Source of the DNA: JAAZMA01 sp036720245
GTDB lineage: Bacteria > Bacillota > Clostridia > Tissierellales > Tepidimicrobiaceae
Reading direction: 5' to 3'
NCBI GenBank assembly: GCA_036720245.1
Contig: DAIMNI010000092.1
Coordinates: forward strand, 1-6,274
DNA length: 6,274 nucleotides
Positions 1-6,118 of the stretch are shown here, piece after piece; position 1 is the stretch's first letter; each line of letters begins with the position of its first letter. A model generated the notes under the pieces. That model was given only the letters and a program-made list of their open reading frames with translations, was not told where the DNA came from and did no database searches. The position numbers and the translations under genes are program-made.

Positions 1-149
1 GCCTCACTTGTATTACAATTTCTAGCTAATTCTGATATTGATAGCTCTGATATTTGTTCTGGATTCTTAAATATATAATCAGCAATTTTCTTTTCAGAGG
101 GTCTTAAACTATCATATAACATTTCAATTTTTTTCAAATCACCAGACAT
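1..149 (-). CDS. murR: RpiR/MurR-family transcriptional regulator, N-terminal part (runs off the left edge)
   Basis: The ATG at 149-147 opens a frame that stays open to the window edge (49 codons plus two bases). The peptide starts MSGDLKKIEMLYDSLRPSEK and continues with KKIADYIFKNPEQ, then ISELSISELARNCNTSEA. This is the typical RpiR N-terminal helix-turn-helix domain: an 'LRPSEKKIADYI' helix, then 'SISELA' followed by the start of the recognition helix. The C-terminal SIS domain that would bind a phosphosugar lies outside the window. An AAAGGTG ribosome binding site sits about 7 bases before the ATG. It follows murQ after 132 bp on the same strand. In mur operons of E. coli and Bacillus the RpiR member MurR responds to MurNAc-6-phosphate, so the same role is inferred from context. 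Family assignment is firm; the symbol murR rests on neighbourhood, since only about 49 residues are visible. Confidence 0.85.
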   Translation of the reverse strand, partial: MSGDLKKIEMLYDSLRPSEKKIADYIFKNPEQISELSISELARNCNTSE

Positions 150-205
150 ATATAACACCTTTCCCAGGATAATTATTTATACTTACGCTTACATACATAC
201 TGTAT

Positions 206-234
206 TCTTTTTACCACATTTTCTACCACTTTAA
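206..234. repeat. Tandem 12-bp direct repeat in the murQ-murR gap
   Basis: On the minus strand, GTGGTAGAAAAT is followed directly by GTGGTAAAAA, two copies of a GTGGTA-plus-A-run unit with a 12-bp period (TACCAC at 212-217 and 224-229 on the plus strand). It lies in the 132-bp gap between the murQ stop and the regulator start. I see no convincing terminator in this gap and only poor promoter matches. It could be a tandem regulator site for separate control of the regulator gene, or simple low-complexity sequence. Confidence 0.3.
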
Positions 235-281
235 AAATCTATAACAAAACCTATAAAATACTGGTAATGCAGAGCCTCGTT

Positions 282-1208
282 TTATTCCTCTAGGGCCTTT
301 CTTATATTTCTATTACCATTTAAAAATTCTTGAATTTCCTTTCTATCCATTTTAGTCAAAAGTACAAGTATAGTCATCCTTACATCATAATTATTTTCCT
401 TTAATGTCTGTTCTATTACATTTTCATCTTCATTAGTTATTGTCTTTACTATATTTTTAGCTCTATAAATAAGTTTTTTATTTGTTGCCTGTACATTTAC
501 CATAAGATTACTATATACTTTCCCCAGTTTTATCATTACGCCTGTTGAAATCATATTTAGCACAAGTTTTTGTGATGTACCTGCTTTCATTCTAGTGGAC
601 CCAGCAATGGCTTCAGGTCCAACAATAGGCCTTATCATTATGTCTGCTATTCCTTCCATAGGACTATTTTCAGTACAGCATAAACCTATTGTAAAAGCCC
701 CTATGCTTTTAGAATATTCCATAGCTCCCAATACATAGGGGGTTCTTCCACTAGTAGCAAGGCCTATTATAGAATCATTTTTAGTGATACTTTTATCCAT
801 TAAATCAGCTTTTCCCATTTCCTTATTATCTTCTGCACCTTCAACAGCAAAGCGTATTGCCCTATCACCACCTGCAATTATGCCCTGTACTAAATCAGGA
901 TCAGTACCAAAAGTAGGTGGACATTCAGATGCATCTAAGATACCAATCCTTCCGCTTGTCCCTGCACCAATATAAAATAATCTTCCCCCATTTCTCATTC
1001 TTTTTTCAATCTTGTCTATAGACCTTGCTATATTGGGAATCTCCTTTTCTACTGCATATGCCACTTTTTTGTCCTCATTATTTATCTCTCTTAACATATC
1101 CTCAGTACCTAATAAGTCAATATCCATAGTATCTGGATTACGTATTTCAGTACCAACATTGTTTTCAATCACTATTTTATCCTCTCCTAAATCTAAATTT
1201 TTTCCCAT
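282..1208 (-). CDS. murQ: N-acetylmuramic acid 6-phosphate etherase MurQ
   Basis: This cytoplasmic lyase-type etherase cleaves the D-lactyl ether of MurNAc-6-phosphate, giving GlcNAc-6-phosphate and D-lactate. From the ATG at 1208 it has 308 residues, close to the usual 298-305. It shows the SIS-domain core RLFYIGAGTSGRIGILDASE, the loop CPPTFG, LATSGRTPYV, and the GCKR-type signature GPEAIAGSTRMKAGTSQK. Glu95 (in ASECPP) and Glu126 (in VEGAED) match the E. coli catalytic pair Glu83 and Glu114, with the same 31-residue spacing. A helical C-terminal part ends in IRKALEE, as in E. coli. The frame stays open upstream: an ATG at 1232 and a TTG at 1259 are alternative starts. The TTG has the better ribosome binding site (AAAAGGG), but family length and homology beginning near VGTEIRNPDTMDID favour 1208. 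It overlaps mupG by 32 bp, which implies coupled translation. Function is very secure; the start is not. Confidence 0.95.
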   Translation of the reverse strand: MGKNLDLGEDKIVIENNVGTEIRNPDTMDIDLLGTEDMLREINNEDKKVAYAVEKEIPNIARSIDKIEKRMRNGGRLFYIGAGTSGRIGILDASECPPTFGTDPDLVQGIIAGGDRAIRFAVEGAEDNKEMGKADLMDKSITKNDSIIGLATSGRTPYVLGAMEYSKSIGAFTIGLCCTENSPMEGIADIMIRPIVGPEAIAGSTRMKAGTSQKLVLNMISTGVMIKLGKVYSNLMVNVQATNKKLIYRAKNIVKTITNEDENVIEQTLKENNYDVRMTILVLLTKMDRKEIQEFLNGNRNIRKALEE

Positions 1209-2262
1209 GAGATATTTGTTTTGCCAATACATGTTCTTCTGAGCATAGCTTTCCAACAATATTGACCCTTTTATCAGCTGGCATTTTTTTTAATACTATT
1301 TGTAATTCGCCAGAATATCTTTTAAATTCTTCATTATCAATTGTTACACAAAAAGCCTCCCGTTCAATACAATTATTAGCTTTGATTATTGTTCCATTTC
1401 TTGCATATCCTCTAGATTTCTCAGATCTAATAATATCTTTTGGGGAATCCTCTCTATTGAGATGAAATGGCAAAAATATTATTTCTTTTTCTTCTTCCTT
1501 TACTGTTTCAAATAGCTCTATTCCTATTTCTACAATTTCACTGTCAATTTTAGCCACCTGTTCTAATTCTTCTTTAAAGGCATATGCATCTCCAAAAATT
1601 ATTCCATCAATTAAACCTGTATACGCCAAATTCCTAGCTGCAGTATAAGAGCTAATTTTTCTATGGCTTTCTAATGAAGGTAAGCCTTCATATATAGGTC
1701 CCCTTTTACCACAATCAGAGGGAATAAATGCCCATACGGGCAGGTTAAATTTCTTAAGCATAGCACTTTGTTCTAAAAAATAATCATAATCCAAACCTGT
1801 ATTAGGCCTTGGGTAAAAATTATGACATGCATTTATATTTTCCCAATTAGCCCCCATTTTTTGAAAATAGAGAAGATCCTCAAAGGTAACAGTGCTTGCA
1901 TTAATTTGTATCTTTATGCCCATTTTATTATTAGACATAGATATAATATCTTCATTATGAAATCCATAATCAATCCTCAATATATCTACTCCTATATCTT
2001 TAAATGGTTTTAAATTTTCCACATTTGCCCCATATACCTCCATAATTCGTGGTGCTATATCTGCTACAATTGTCATATCATGCTTTTTAGCCACTTTAAA
2101 TATGGTTTCAATTTCATATAATTTCTCTTTATAATGGATTTCAGGTAAATGGAGAGAGGTAAATATAGTGCTATAACCTAATTTTTTAGCTAGCTCAATA
2201 TATTCAATATTTTTATCTAATGGAAAATCCGAATCCATATAAACTGATACACCATAATCCAT
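1177..2262 (-). CDS. mupG: 6-phospho-N-acetylmuramidase MupG (DUF871 family, GH170)
   Basis: This 361-residue protein has the full length and both parts of the DUF871/MupG family. The N-terminal TIM-barrel-like domain (about 1-240) opens with the strand MDYGVSVYMDSD and carries HNFYPRPNTGL (147-157), RGPIYEGLPSLE (187-198) and IIFGDAYA (221-228). The C-terminal small beta domain (about 260-361) contains YSGELQIVLKKMPADKRVN, typical of the family. S. aureus MupG hydrolyses MurNAc-6P-GlcNAc in the cytoplasm, giving MurNAc-6P for MurQ and free GlcNAc; it is encoded beside murQ and murR there, as here. There is no signal peptide, as expected for an enzyme acting on a PTS product. The ATG lies 12 bases after AGGAAGG, which overlaps the end of the upstream hydrolase gene; the intergenic gap is 21 bp. 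No key family segment appears missing. Other DUF871 proteins are poorly characterised, so context carries part of the call. Confidence 0.93.
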   Translation of the reverse strand: MDYGVSVYMDSDFPLDKNIEYIELAKKLGYSTIFTSLHLPEIHYKEKLYEIETIFKVAKKHDMTIVADIAPRIMEVYGANVENLKPFKDIGVDILRIDYGFHNEDIISMSNNKMGIKIQINASTVTFEDLLYFQKMGANWENINACHNFYPRPNTGLDYDYFLEQSAMLKKFNLPVWAFIPSDCGKRGPIYEGLPSLESHRKISSYTAARNLAYTGLIDGIIFGDAYAFKEELEQVAKIDSEIVEIGIELFETVKEEEKEIIFLPFHLNREDSPKDIIRSEKSRGYARNGTIIKANNCIEREAFCVTIDNEEFKRYSGELQIVLKKMPADKRVNIVGKLCSEEHVLAKQISHGKKFRFRRG

Positions 2263-2283
2263 ATTATATGCAATCCTTCCTAT

Positions 2284-3327
2284 TTACATAGTTGTTGTAG
2301 ATGCTATATTATTAATAAGCCTCCTGGTTTTTATAAGTTTTGTATTATCTCTACTTGGATGAACCCTATTGGTAAGCAATATAAAAGCAAAATCCTCATC
2401 AATCAATATGGATGTACCTGTAAAACCAGTGTGATAAATGGCATCACTTGAAGCCAAATCACAGCAATTATATTCATAATTAACCATCCAACCTAATCCA
2501 CGTTTCTCATTTAGATCTTTGGTAAAACAATTCCTCATAAGTCTAATGGATTTACCATTTAGTATTTGTTGATTTTTATAGTATCCATTATTAAGAATCA
2601 TTTTAGTATAATTTGATAAGTCCTTTGCAGTTGAGAAAAGTCCTGCATGTCCAGATACTCCCCCCATAAAATAGGCATTGCCATCATGAACTTCACCTTT
2701 AATAATTCCCCTATTTCCCTTGTCTTCTGTAGCTGCACATCTTTCTTTCTTTTCAGCTGATGGATTGAAACCTGTATCTTCCATTTCTAGGGGCATAAAC
2801 AATTCTTCACTAGCAAACTTAGTAAATGAACCTGTAATTTTTTCTATAATTAAACCTAATAATATAAAACCTAAGTCAGAGTACAATACTTTTTCCCCTG
2901 TTTTATATGCTAGATCTGTGGAATAAAGGCTTTGTTTCATTTCATCCAAATCCTTGCATTCCTTATAATATCTTTTTAGACTAGGCAATCCAGATGTATG
3001 AGTAATTAAATCTAGGACCCTTATGTTTTCATGTTTAAAATCTGGCAAAATAGATTGAATTTTTGTATCAAGACTTATTTCTCCATATTCCAATAATAAA
3101 ATTATACATGGTGTAGTTGCTACTACTTTAGTTAAAGATGCAATATCAAATATTGTATTTTCTTTTATCTTTATTTTTTTAGGAACTATTTGTGAATATC
3201 CTAATGCATTTATATATTGGGAATCTCTTGTAACAATAGCATACTCTGCACCTGGAAAAACTGCCTCATCATATATGCACCTTAATAGATATTTTTCTAA
3301 ATACTTCACCTTATTTTCATTAATCAT
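2284..3327 (-). CDS. Beta-lactamase-fold (class C) serine hydrolase of the YbbE/AmiE-YfeW type, cytoplasmic form
   Basis: The 347-residue protein has the three active-site motifs of the class C beta-lactamase/penicillin-binding fold: SLTK (Ser64-Lys67, nucleophile and base), YSD (Tyr149-Asp151) and HTG (299-301) in place of KTG. The block GEVHDGNAYFMGGVSGHAGL (211-230) marks the subgroup that accompanies mur genes: B. subtilis YbbE (AmiE, reported N-acetylmuramyl-L-alanine amidase) and E. coli YfeW (a reported D-Ala-D-Ala carboxypeptidase). The N-terminus (MINENKVKYLEKYLLRCIYD) is charged, with no hydrophobic signal segment, so a cytoplasmic location is inferred; YbbE is exported. The start lies two bases after the IIB stop codon (TAGGAATG), which suggests translational reinitiation, with an AAAAGGG further upstream. 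It precedes mupG by 21 bp. Likely role: removing stem peptide, or part of it, from imported or turnover-derived muropeptides. Exact activity (amidase, peptidase or esterase) cannot be read from the sequence. Confidence 0.88.
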   Translation of the reverse strand: MINENKVKYLEKYLLRCIYDEAVFPGAEYAIVTRDSQYINALGYSQIVPKKIKIKENTIFDIASLTKVVATTPCIILLLEYGEISLDTKIQSILPDFKHENIRVLDLITHTSGLPSLKRYYKECKDLDEMKQSLYSTDLAYKTGEKVLYSDLGFILLGLIIEKITGSFTKFASEELFMPLEMEDTGFNPSAEKKERCAATEDKGNRGIIKGEVHDGNAYFMGGVSGHAGLFSTAKDLSNYTKMILNNGYYKNQQILNGKSIRLMRNCFTKDLNEKRGLGWMVNYEYNCCDLASSDAIYHTGFTGTSILIDEDFAFILLTNRVHPSRDNTKLIKTRRLINNIASTTTM

Positions 3328-3329
3328 TC

Positions 3330-3821
3330 CTATATCAATCCCTTTTCCTTAATAAAGTCCATTAATTTTGTTTCTTCTTCATTAGGTATCATACGAGCAG
3401 TAAGATCTACCCCCATTTTATCTAATTCAATGAAGGAATTTAGATGTTCTTTAGTAATATTTACTGTTTTTTTAATTTGAGTAGTATTTTTCTTTTTCCC
3501 CATATTTCCTACATTTATTTTTGTAATATTAACTCCCCGATTTATAAGTTCAATGCAATCCTTGGGATCCCTTATGACCATAAATACCTTATCATTATCA
3601 TATCTACCCTCCTTAATGCGATTTGCTGCCTTTTCTATTGTCAATACTGAGAGTTTGATACCAGGTGGCGTTGCCATTTTTAAAATACTTTTTTGCATAT
3701 CATCATTTGCAACTTCATCATTTACTACCATAATTCGATCTGCGCCTAGGGTATTTGTCCAAACAACAGCCACTTGCCCATGTATTAGTCGATCATCAAT
3801 TCTCACATGTACTATTGCCAT
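3330..3821 (-). CDS. PTS mannose-family EIIB component
   Basis: This 163-residue cytoplasmic phosphocarrier is of the mannose/fructose/sorbose IIB family. It takes phosphate from IIA and passes it to the sugar during transport through IIC-IID. The diagnostic N-terminal motif VRIDDRLIHGQVAVVW (6-21) contains the phosphorylated His14. The next stretch, ADRIMVVNDEVANDDMQKSI, and the segment MATPPGIKLSVLTIEKA also match the family, and the length is normal. The start is supported by AAAGGAG, 8 bases before the ATG. Unusually for such operons, the gene sits after IID rather than between IIA and IIC, and is separated from IID by 98 bp holding a stem-loop. It is followed after only two bases by the serine hydrolase. 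The sugar cannot be read from the sequence; context points to a MurNAc-containing sugar. Confidence 0.94.
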   Translation of the reverse strand: MAIVHVRIDDRLIHGQVAVVWTNTLGADRIMVVNDEVANDDMQKSILKMATPPGIKLSVLTIEKAANRIKEGRYDNDKVFMVIRDPKDCIELINRGVNITKINVGNMGKKKNTTQIKKTVNITKEHLNSFIELDKMGVDLTARMIPNEEETKLMDFIKEKGLI

Positions 3822-3853
3822 ATTATATTCTCCTTTCTATTAAATATTAATGA

Positions 3854-3905
3854 CTCCCCTTTTCCAGATTTATATTTTATTTAAATTCTCATTGAAAAAG
3901 GGGAG
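3854..3905 (-). other. Intercistronic stem-loop between IID and IIB
   Basis: In the 98-bp gap, CTCCCCTTTT and AAAAGGGGAG form a perfect 10-bp inverted repeat (3854-3863 and 3896-3905) around a 32-base AT-rich loop. In the transcript the 3' arm is followed by UCAUUAAUAUUUAAU, which is not a clean U-run, so a strong intrinsic terminator is unlikely. It could be a partial attenuator, an mRNA processing or stabilising element that sets different IIA-IIC-IID and IIB levels, or a modulator of IIB translation: its CU-rich 5' arm can partly pair with the IIB ribosome binding site AAAGGAG. Confidence 0.55.
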
Positions 3906-3919
3906 ATATATTTTAAACT

Positions 3920-4726
3920 TTATCCAAGAATATTAAGTGCTCCCAAAACTATGCCCATTATCATTAAAATAAAGATTAATTTTGTTGAGTTCATGTGTTT
4001 CTTTCCTAATAGCCAGTAACAAAATAGTACAATACTAACAGGTATCAATGATGGTAGTATTTTGTCTAGCATTGGTTGTATTTCCATTTGTACTTCTCCA
4101 CGTGTAAAGATTAAGGGCGTCTTTACATTTAATATTGAAGGTATTAACCCACCTATTACAGTTAGTCCGAGAACCGTGGCTGCCTCATTTAATATCTGAA
4201 GCTGATTTGCAAAACCAGTAACTAACTTATGTCCTTGATTATAGCCAACCATTAAAAATTTATATCTTACACCCCACATGAGTAAGGCAATAATAATTGG
4301 AAATATTGCACCAAAAAAATTACCCTCTAATGCCAAATATGCAGCAATACTAAAAACTATAGCACGGTAAATTGCAACAAAAATTGTATCACCAATACCT
4401 GCAAAAGGTCCCATTAATCCTATCTTAAAACTATTAATTGCCTCCTTGTCTTCTAATCCTGTCTCTTCTTCTATAGCAATATTTGCCCCAATAATATATG
4501 GAGCCATGGTAGGATTAGTATTGAAAAATTGCAAATGTAAGTCTAATGCTTCTTTCTTCTCCTCTTCATCCTTATAAAATTTTTCAATTATTGGAATCAT
4601 AGTAAAACAATATCCCATACCCATCATCTTTTCATAATTCCAACCAACCTGTAAACCAAATTGTCTCCAGAAAACCTTATTTAAATCCTTTTTTTCTACT
4701 TTTCTACCTGTATCTTCATTAATCAT
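3920..4726 (-). CDS. PTS mannose-family EIID membrane component
   Basis: This 268-residue membrane protein pairs with IIC to form the sugar channel. Family blocks are present in order: FWRQFGLQVGWNYEKMMGMG (19-38), HLQFFNTNPTMAPYIIG (64-80), the hallmark GLMGPFAGIGDTI (103-115), then hydrophobic segments around 120-150, WGVRYKFLMVGYNQG, TVLGLTVIGGLIPSI, and C-terminal membrane segments ending at LNILG. Length is close to the usual 270-280. The ATG overlaps the IIC stop by 8 bp (ATGATTAA) and has a GGGGGAG ribosome binding site about 6 bases upstream, so IIC and IID should be translated in balance. Family assignment is certain; substrate is not readable. The first four codons (MINE) are identical to those of the serine hydrolase downstream, probably by chance. 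Confidence 0.95.
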   Translation of the reverse strand: MINEDTGRKVEKKDLNKVFWRQFGLQVGWNYEKMMGMGYCFTMIPIIEKFYKDEEEKKEALDLHLQFFNTNPTMAPYIIGANIAIEEETGLEDKEAINSFKIGLMGPFAGIGDTIFVAIYRAIVFSIAAYLALEGNFFGAIFPIIIALLMWGVRYKFLMVGYNQGHKLVTGFANQLQILNEAATVLGLTVIGGLIPSILNVKTPLIFTRGEVQMEIQPMLDKILPSLIPVSIVLFCYWLLGKKHMNSTKLIFILMIMGIVLGALNILG

Positions 4727-5486
4727 CTATTTCTCCCCCTTCCGTTTGGGGTCCTTTTTGTTCTTTAAGGATTACAAATATTGCTGCAATAGAGAAACCA
4801 ACTATAGCTACCCCTACTAAATTCACTCCCATAAAAGCTGCAATAGCAAAACCTAAAATCATAAATGGGTAGTATTTTTTAATTGGTAAATACCTCATTA
4901 GAATAGCAATTCCCATGGCAGGCAGTATTTTCCCTGAAACCCCCAAGCCAGTTATTAGCCACTCAGGTATTTTTTCTGTAATGAAACCCACAACTTCACT
5001 TCCAAAATATAAACCCAAAAATACTGGAATAGCATCGCCAAAGCCCCAAGTTATACTAGATGCAATATTGGCTTTTGTAATTCCTGCTGTATTTCCAGTT
5101 TCAGCATACTTTTCTGACTTATGTTGAAAATAAACATTTACAAATCTAACTAATGTTGACATATGGGTTAATAATATGCCTACAGGAACAGCTATGCCAA
5201 TAGCAAATTCAATGCTTTGACCTGTCATAGCGGCAAAAGCAGTACCTAACATAGCTGCTGCCTTATAATTGGGAACTGAAGCACCTCCATAACTAGCCAC
5301 ACCTAATCCCATTAATTGTAGGGTGGCCCCAATGGCAAGTCCTAGTTTCACATCTCCCATTACCAAGCCAGTAAACGCTCCTGCAAAAATTGCATTTGAT
5401 AAACCAGCTTGAAAAGTAAGTCCATCAATAGCTGAAATAAAAGAGTATAAAGTAATAGTTAAAATTTGCATAAAAGATATTTCCAT
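4719..5486 (-). CDS. PTS mannose-family EIIC membrane component
   Basis: This 255-residue integral membrane protein is the substrate-translocating partner of IID. It has the IIC-family blocks: an amphipathic N-terminal helix (MEISFMQILTITLYSFISAI), DGLTFQAGLSNAIFAG, LVMGDVKLGLAIGATLQLMG (41-60), and the conserved GASVPNYKAAAMLGTAFA (68-85). Several further hydrophobic helices follow, with a charged soluble tail (KEQKGPQTEGGEIDD). The start is supported by AAAGGAG, 8 bases before the ATG. It follows IIA after 68 bp and overlaps IID by 8 bp. This family includes carriers for mannose, glucose, sorbose, fructose, GlcNAc, galactosamine and disaccharides; nothing visible here fixes the sugar, and the MurNAc link is by context only. 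Confidence 0.95.
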   Translation of the reverse strand: MEISFMQILTITLYSFISAIDGLTFQAGLSNAIFAGAFTGLVMGDVKLGLAIGATLQLMGLGVASYGGASVPNYKAAAMLGTAFAAMTGQSIEFAIGIAVPVGILLTHMSTLVRFVNVYFQHKSEKYAETGNTAGITKANIASSITWGFGDAIPVFLGLYFGSEVVGFITEKIPEWLITGLGVSGKILPAMGIAILMRYLPIKKYYPFMILGFAIAAFMGVNLVGVAIVGFSIAAIFVILKEQKGPQTEGGEIDD

Positions 5487-5546
5487 TCTTTCCTCTCCTT
5501 TCTAATTGTTATATAAGTCTTATGCTTCCTGAAATTTACCCTTTTA

Positions 5547-5556
5547 ATCACCTCCT
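5547..5556 (-). promoter_or_regulatory. Perfect Shine-Dalgarno sequence without a usable start codon
   Basis: AGGAGGTGAT is a full complement to the 16S rRNA 3' end and overlaps the IIA stop codon (TTAGGAGG). No ATG, GTG or TTG follows at a normal 5-12 base distance: the next bases are TAAAAGGGTAAATTTC. The IIC gene has its own separate AAAGGAG 55-60 bases further on. It may be a remnant of a lost or moved gene (IIB normally sits here in such operons), a ribosome standby or pausing site, or chance. Confidence 0.5.
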
Positions 5557-5971
5557 AAGATTCTTTTGTGCCATTATCAACAAAATCTAATATATCTTGA
5601 ATACCATTTTTACCAGAGCTTAACACCTGTCCCTTTATATTAGATATTCCACTTTCCCTTAACATAATATATTCTAGAATCATTCCTAGATTATATCCAC
5701 TAATTATATTCGTATTAGGCCTGTCCTTTAATTGCATAATAGCCGAATTACATGGTGTTCCACCTAATAGATCTGCCATTACGGTTATGGAATCCCCTTT
5801 ATTTATTTTAGATATTACATTTTCTAATTTTTGATTAAAGTCATCTATACCTTCTTCTGGCAATAGATGAACTGTGTAAACGTTATCAATATCCCCTACA
5901 ATCATTTCAGCACTTTTTAGCACCTCATCTGCCATTTTGCCATGACTAATTAATATTAAAATCTCTTCCAT
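5555..5971 (-). CDS. PTS mannose-family EIIA component
   Basis: This 138-residue cytoplasmic protein accepts phosphate from HPr and donates it to IIB. The N-terminal strand and motif EEILILISHGKMADEVLKSA (2-21) carries the phosphorylated His10. VMADLLGGTPCNSAIM includes Asp67, the position equal to the catalytic Asp67 of E. coli IIAMan, and SGYNLGMILE is the family's later conserved strand and helix. Length is that of a stand-alone IIA domain, not the IIAB fusion of E. coli ManX. The start is fixed by AAGGAGG, 8 bases before the ATG. It is the first gene of the operon, about 78 bases downstream of the predicted transcription start. It is closer to the stand-alone IIA proteins of sugar-recovery PTS operons than to ManX; substrate is inferred from the downstream mur genes. 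Confidence 0.94.
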   Translation of the reverse strand: MEEILILISHGKMADEVLKSAEMIVGDIDNVYTVHLLPEEGIDDFNQKLENVISKINKGDSITVMADLLGGTPCNSAIMQLKDRPNTNIISGYNLGMILEYIMLRESGISNIKGQVLSSGKNGIQDILDFVDNGTKES

Positions 5972-6024
5972 AATTGATCCCTCCTTATTATTAAATTCTT
6001 AAATTAAGAAATGGAAGGTATTTT

Positions 6025-6078
6025 ATAAGTTACAGATAATTCTGTACTTTATTCCATTATATATCGTCTGTAACTTAT
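6025..6078. promoter_or_regulatory. Predicted repressor operator: three related 12-bp half-sites
   Basis: On the plus strand ATAAGTTACAGA lies at 6025-6036 and its perfect reverse complement TCTGTAACTTAT at 6067-6078. A third, related copy TCTGTACTTTAT (10 of 12) lies at 6041-6052 and forms a near-palindrome with the first around a 4-base TAAT centre. The outer copy fills the spacer between -35 and -10, and the other two cover the transcription start and early leader. This is the expected layout for a repressor that blocks RNA polymerase. The RpiR/MurR protein encoded at the operon end is the obvious candidate, by inference. Confidence 0.65.
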
Positions 6079-6084
6079 TTTCAA
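6056..6084 (-). promoter_or_regulatory. Sigma-A promoter of the PTS-mur operon
   Basis: The minus strand reads TTGAAA (-35, 6084-6079), exactly 17 bases, then a perfect TATAAT (-10, 6061-6056). Predicted start of transcription is near 6049, giving a leader of about 78 bases before the IIA start. No other promoter of similar quality was seen in the window, so it probably drives all genes down to the regulator. Confidence 0.8.
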
Positions 6085-6118
6085 GCTTTTATCGTAATTT
6101 ATGAAAATATTTTTTAAC

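Noticed and set aside
206..234. MraZ-box-like repeats (AAAGTGG units) suggesting a cell-division gene downstream
   Set aside because: The repeat spacing does not fit, and the downstream frame is clearly an RpiR-family N-terminus rather than MraZ.
1012..1242. Plus-strand open frames inside murQ and other genes (also 784-975, 1262-1465, 2720-2926, 3553-3843, 4915-5127)
   Set aside because: They lie opposite well-supported minus-strand genes, lack plausible ribosome binding sites and family features, and are explained as antisense shadows.
5465..5553. Small GTG-initiated frame (about 30 codons, highly basic) starting within the orphan AGGAGGTGAT
   Set aside because: The GTG is part of the Shine-Dalgarno itself, leaving no spacing for initiation, and the frame overlaps the IIC start.
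6025..6078. RNA hairpin or riboswitch formed by the perfect 12-bp inverted repeat
   Set aside because: The upstream arm lies in the promoter spacer and would not be transcribed from the predicted start, so a DNA operator is the better reading.
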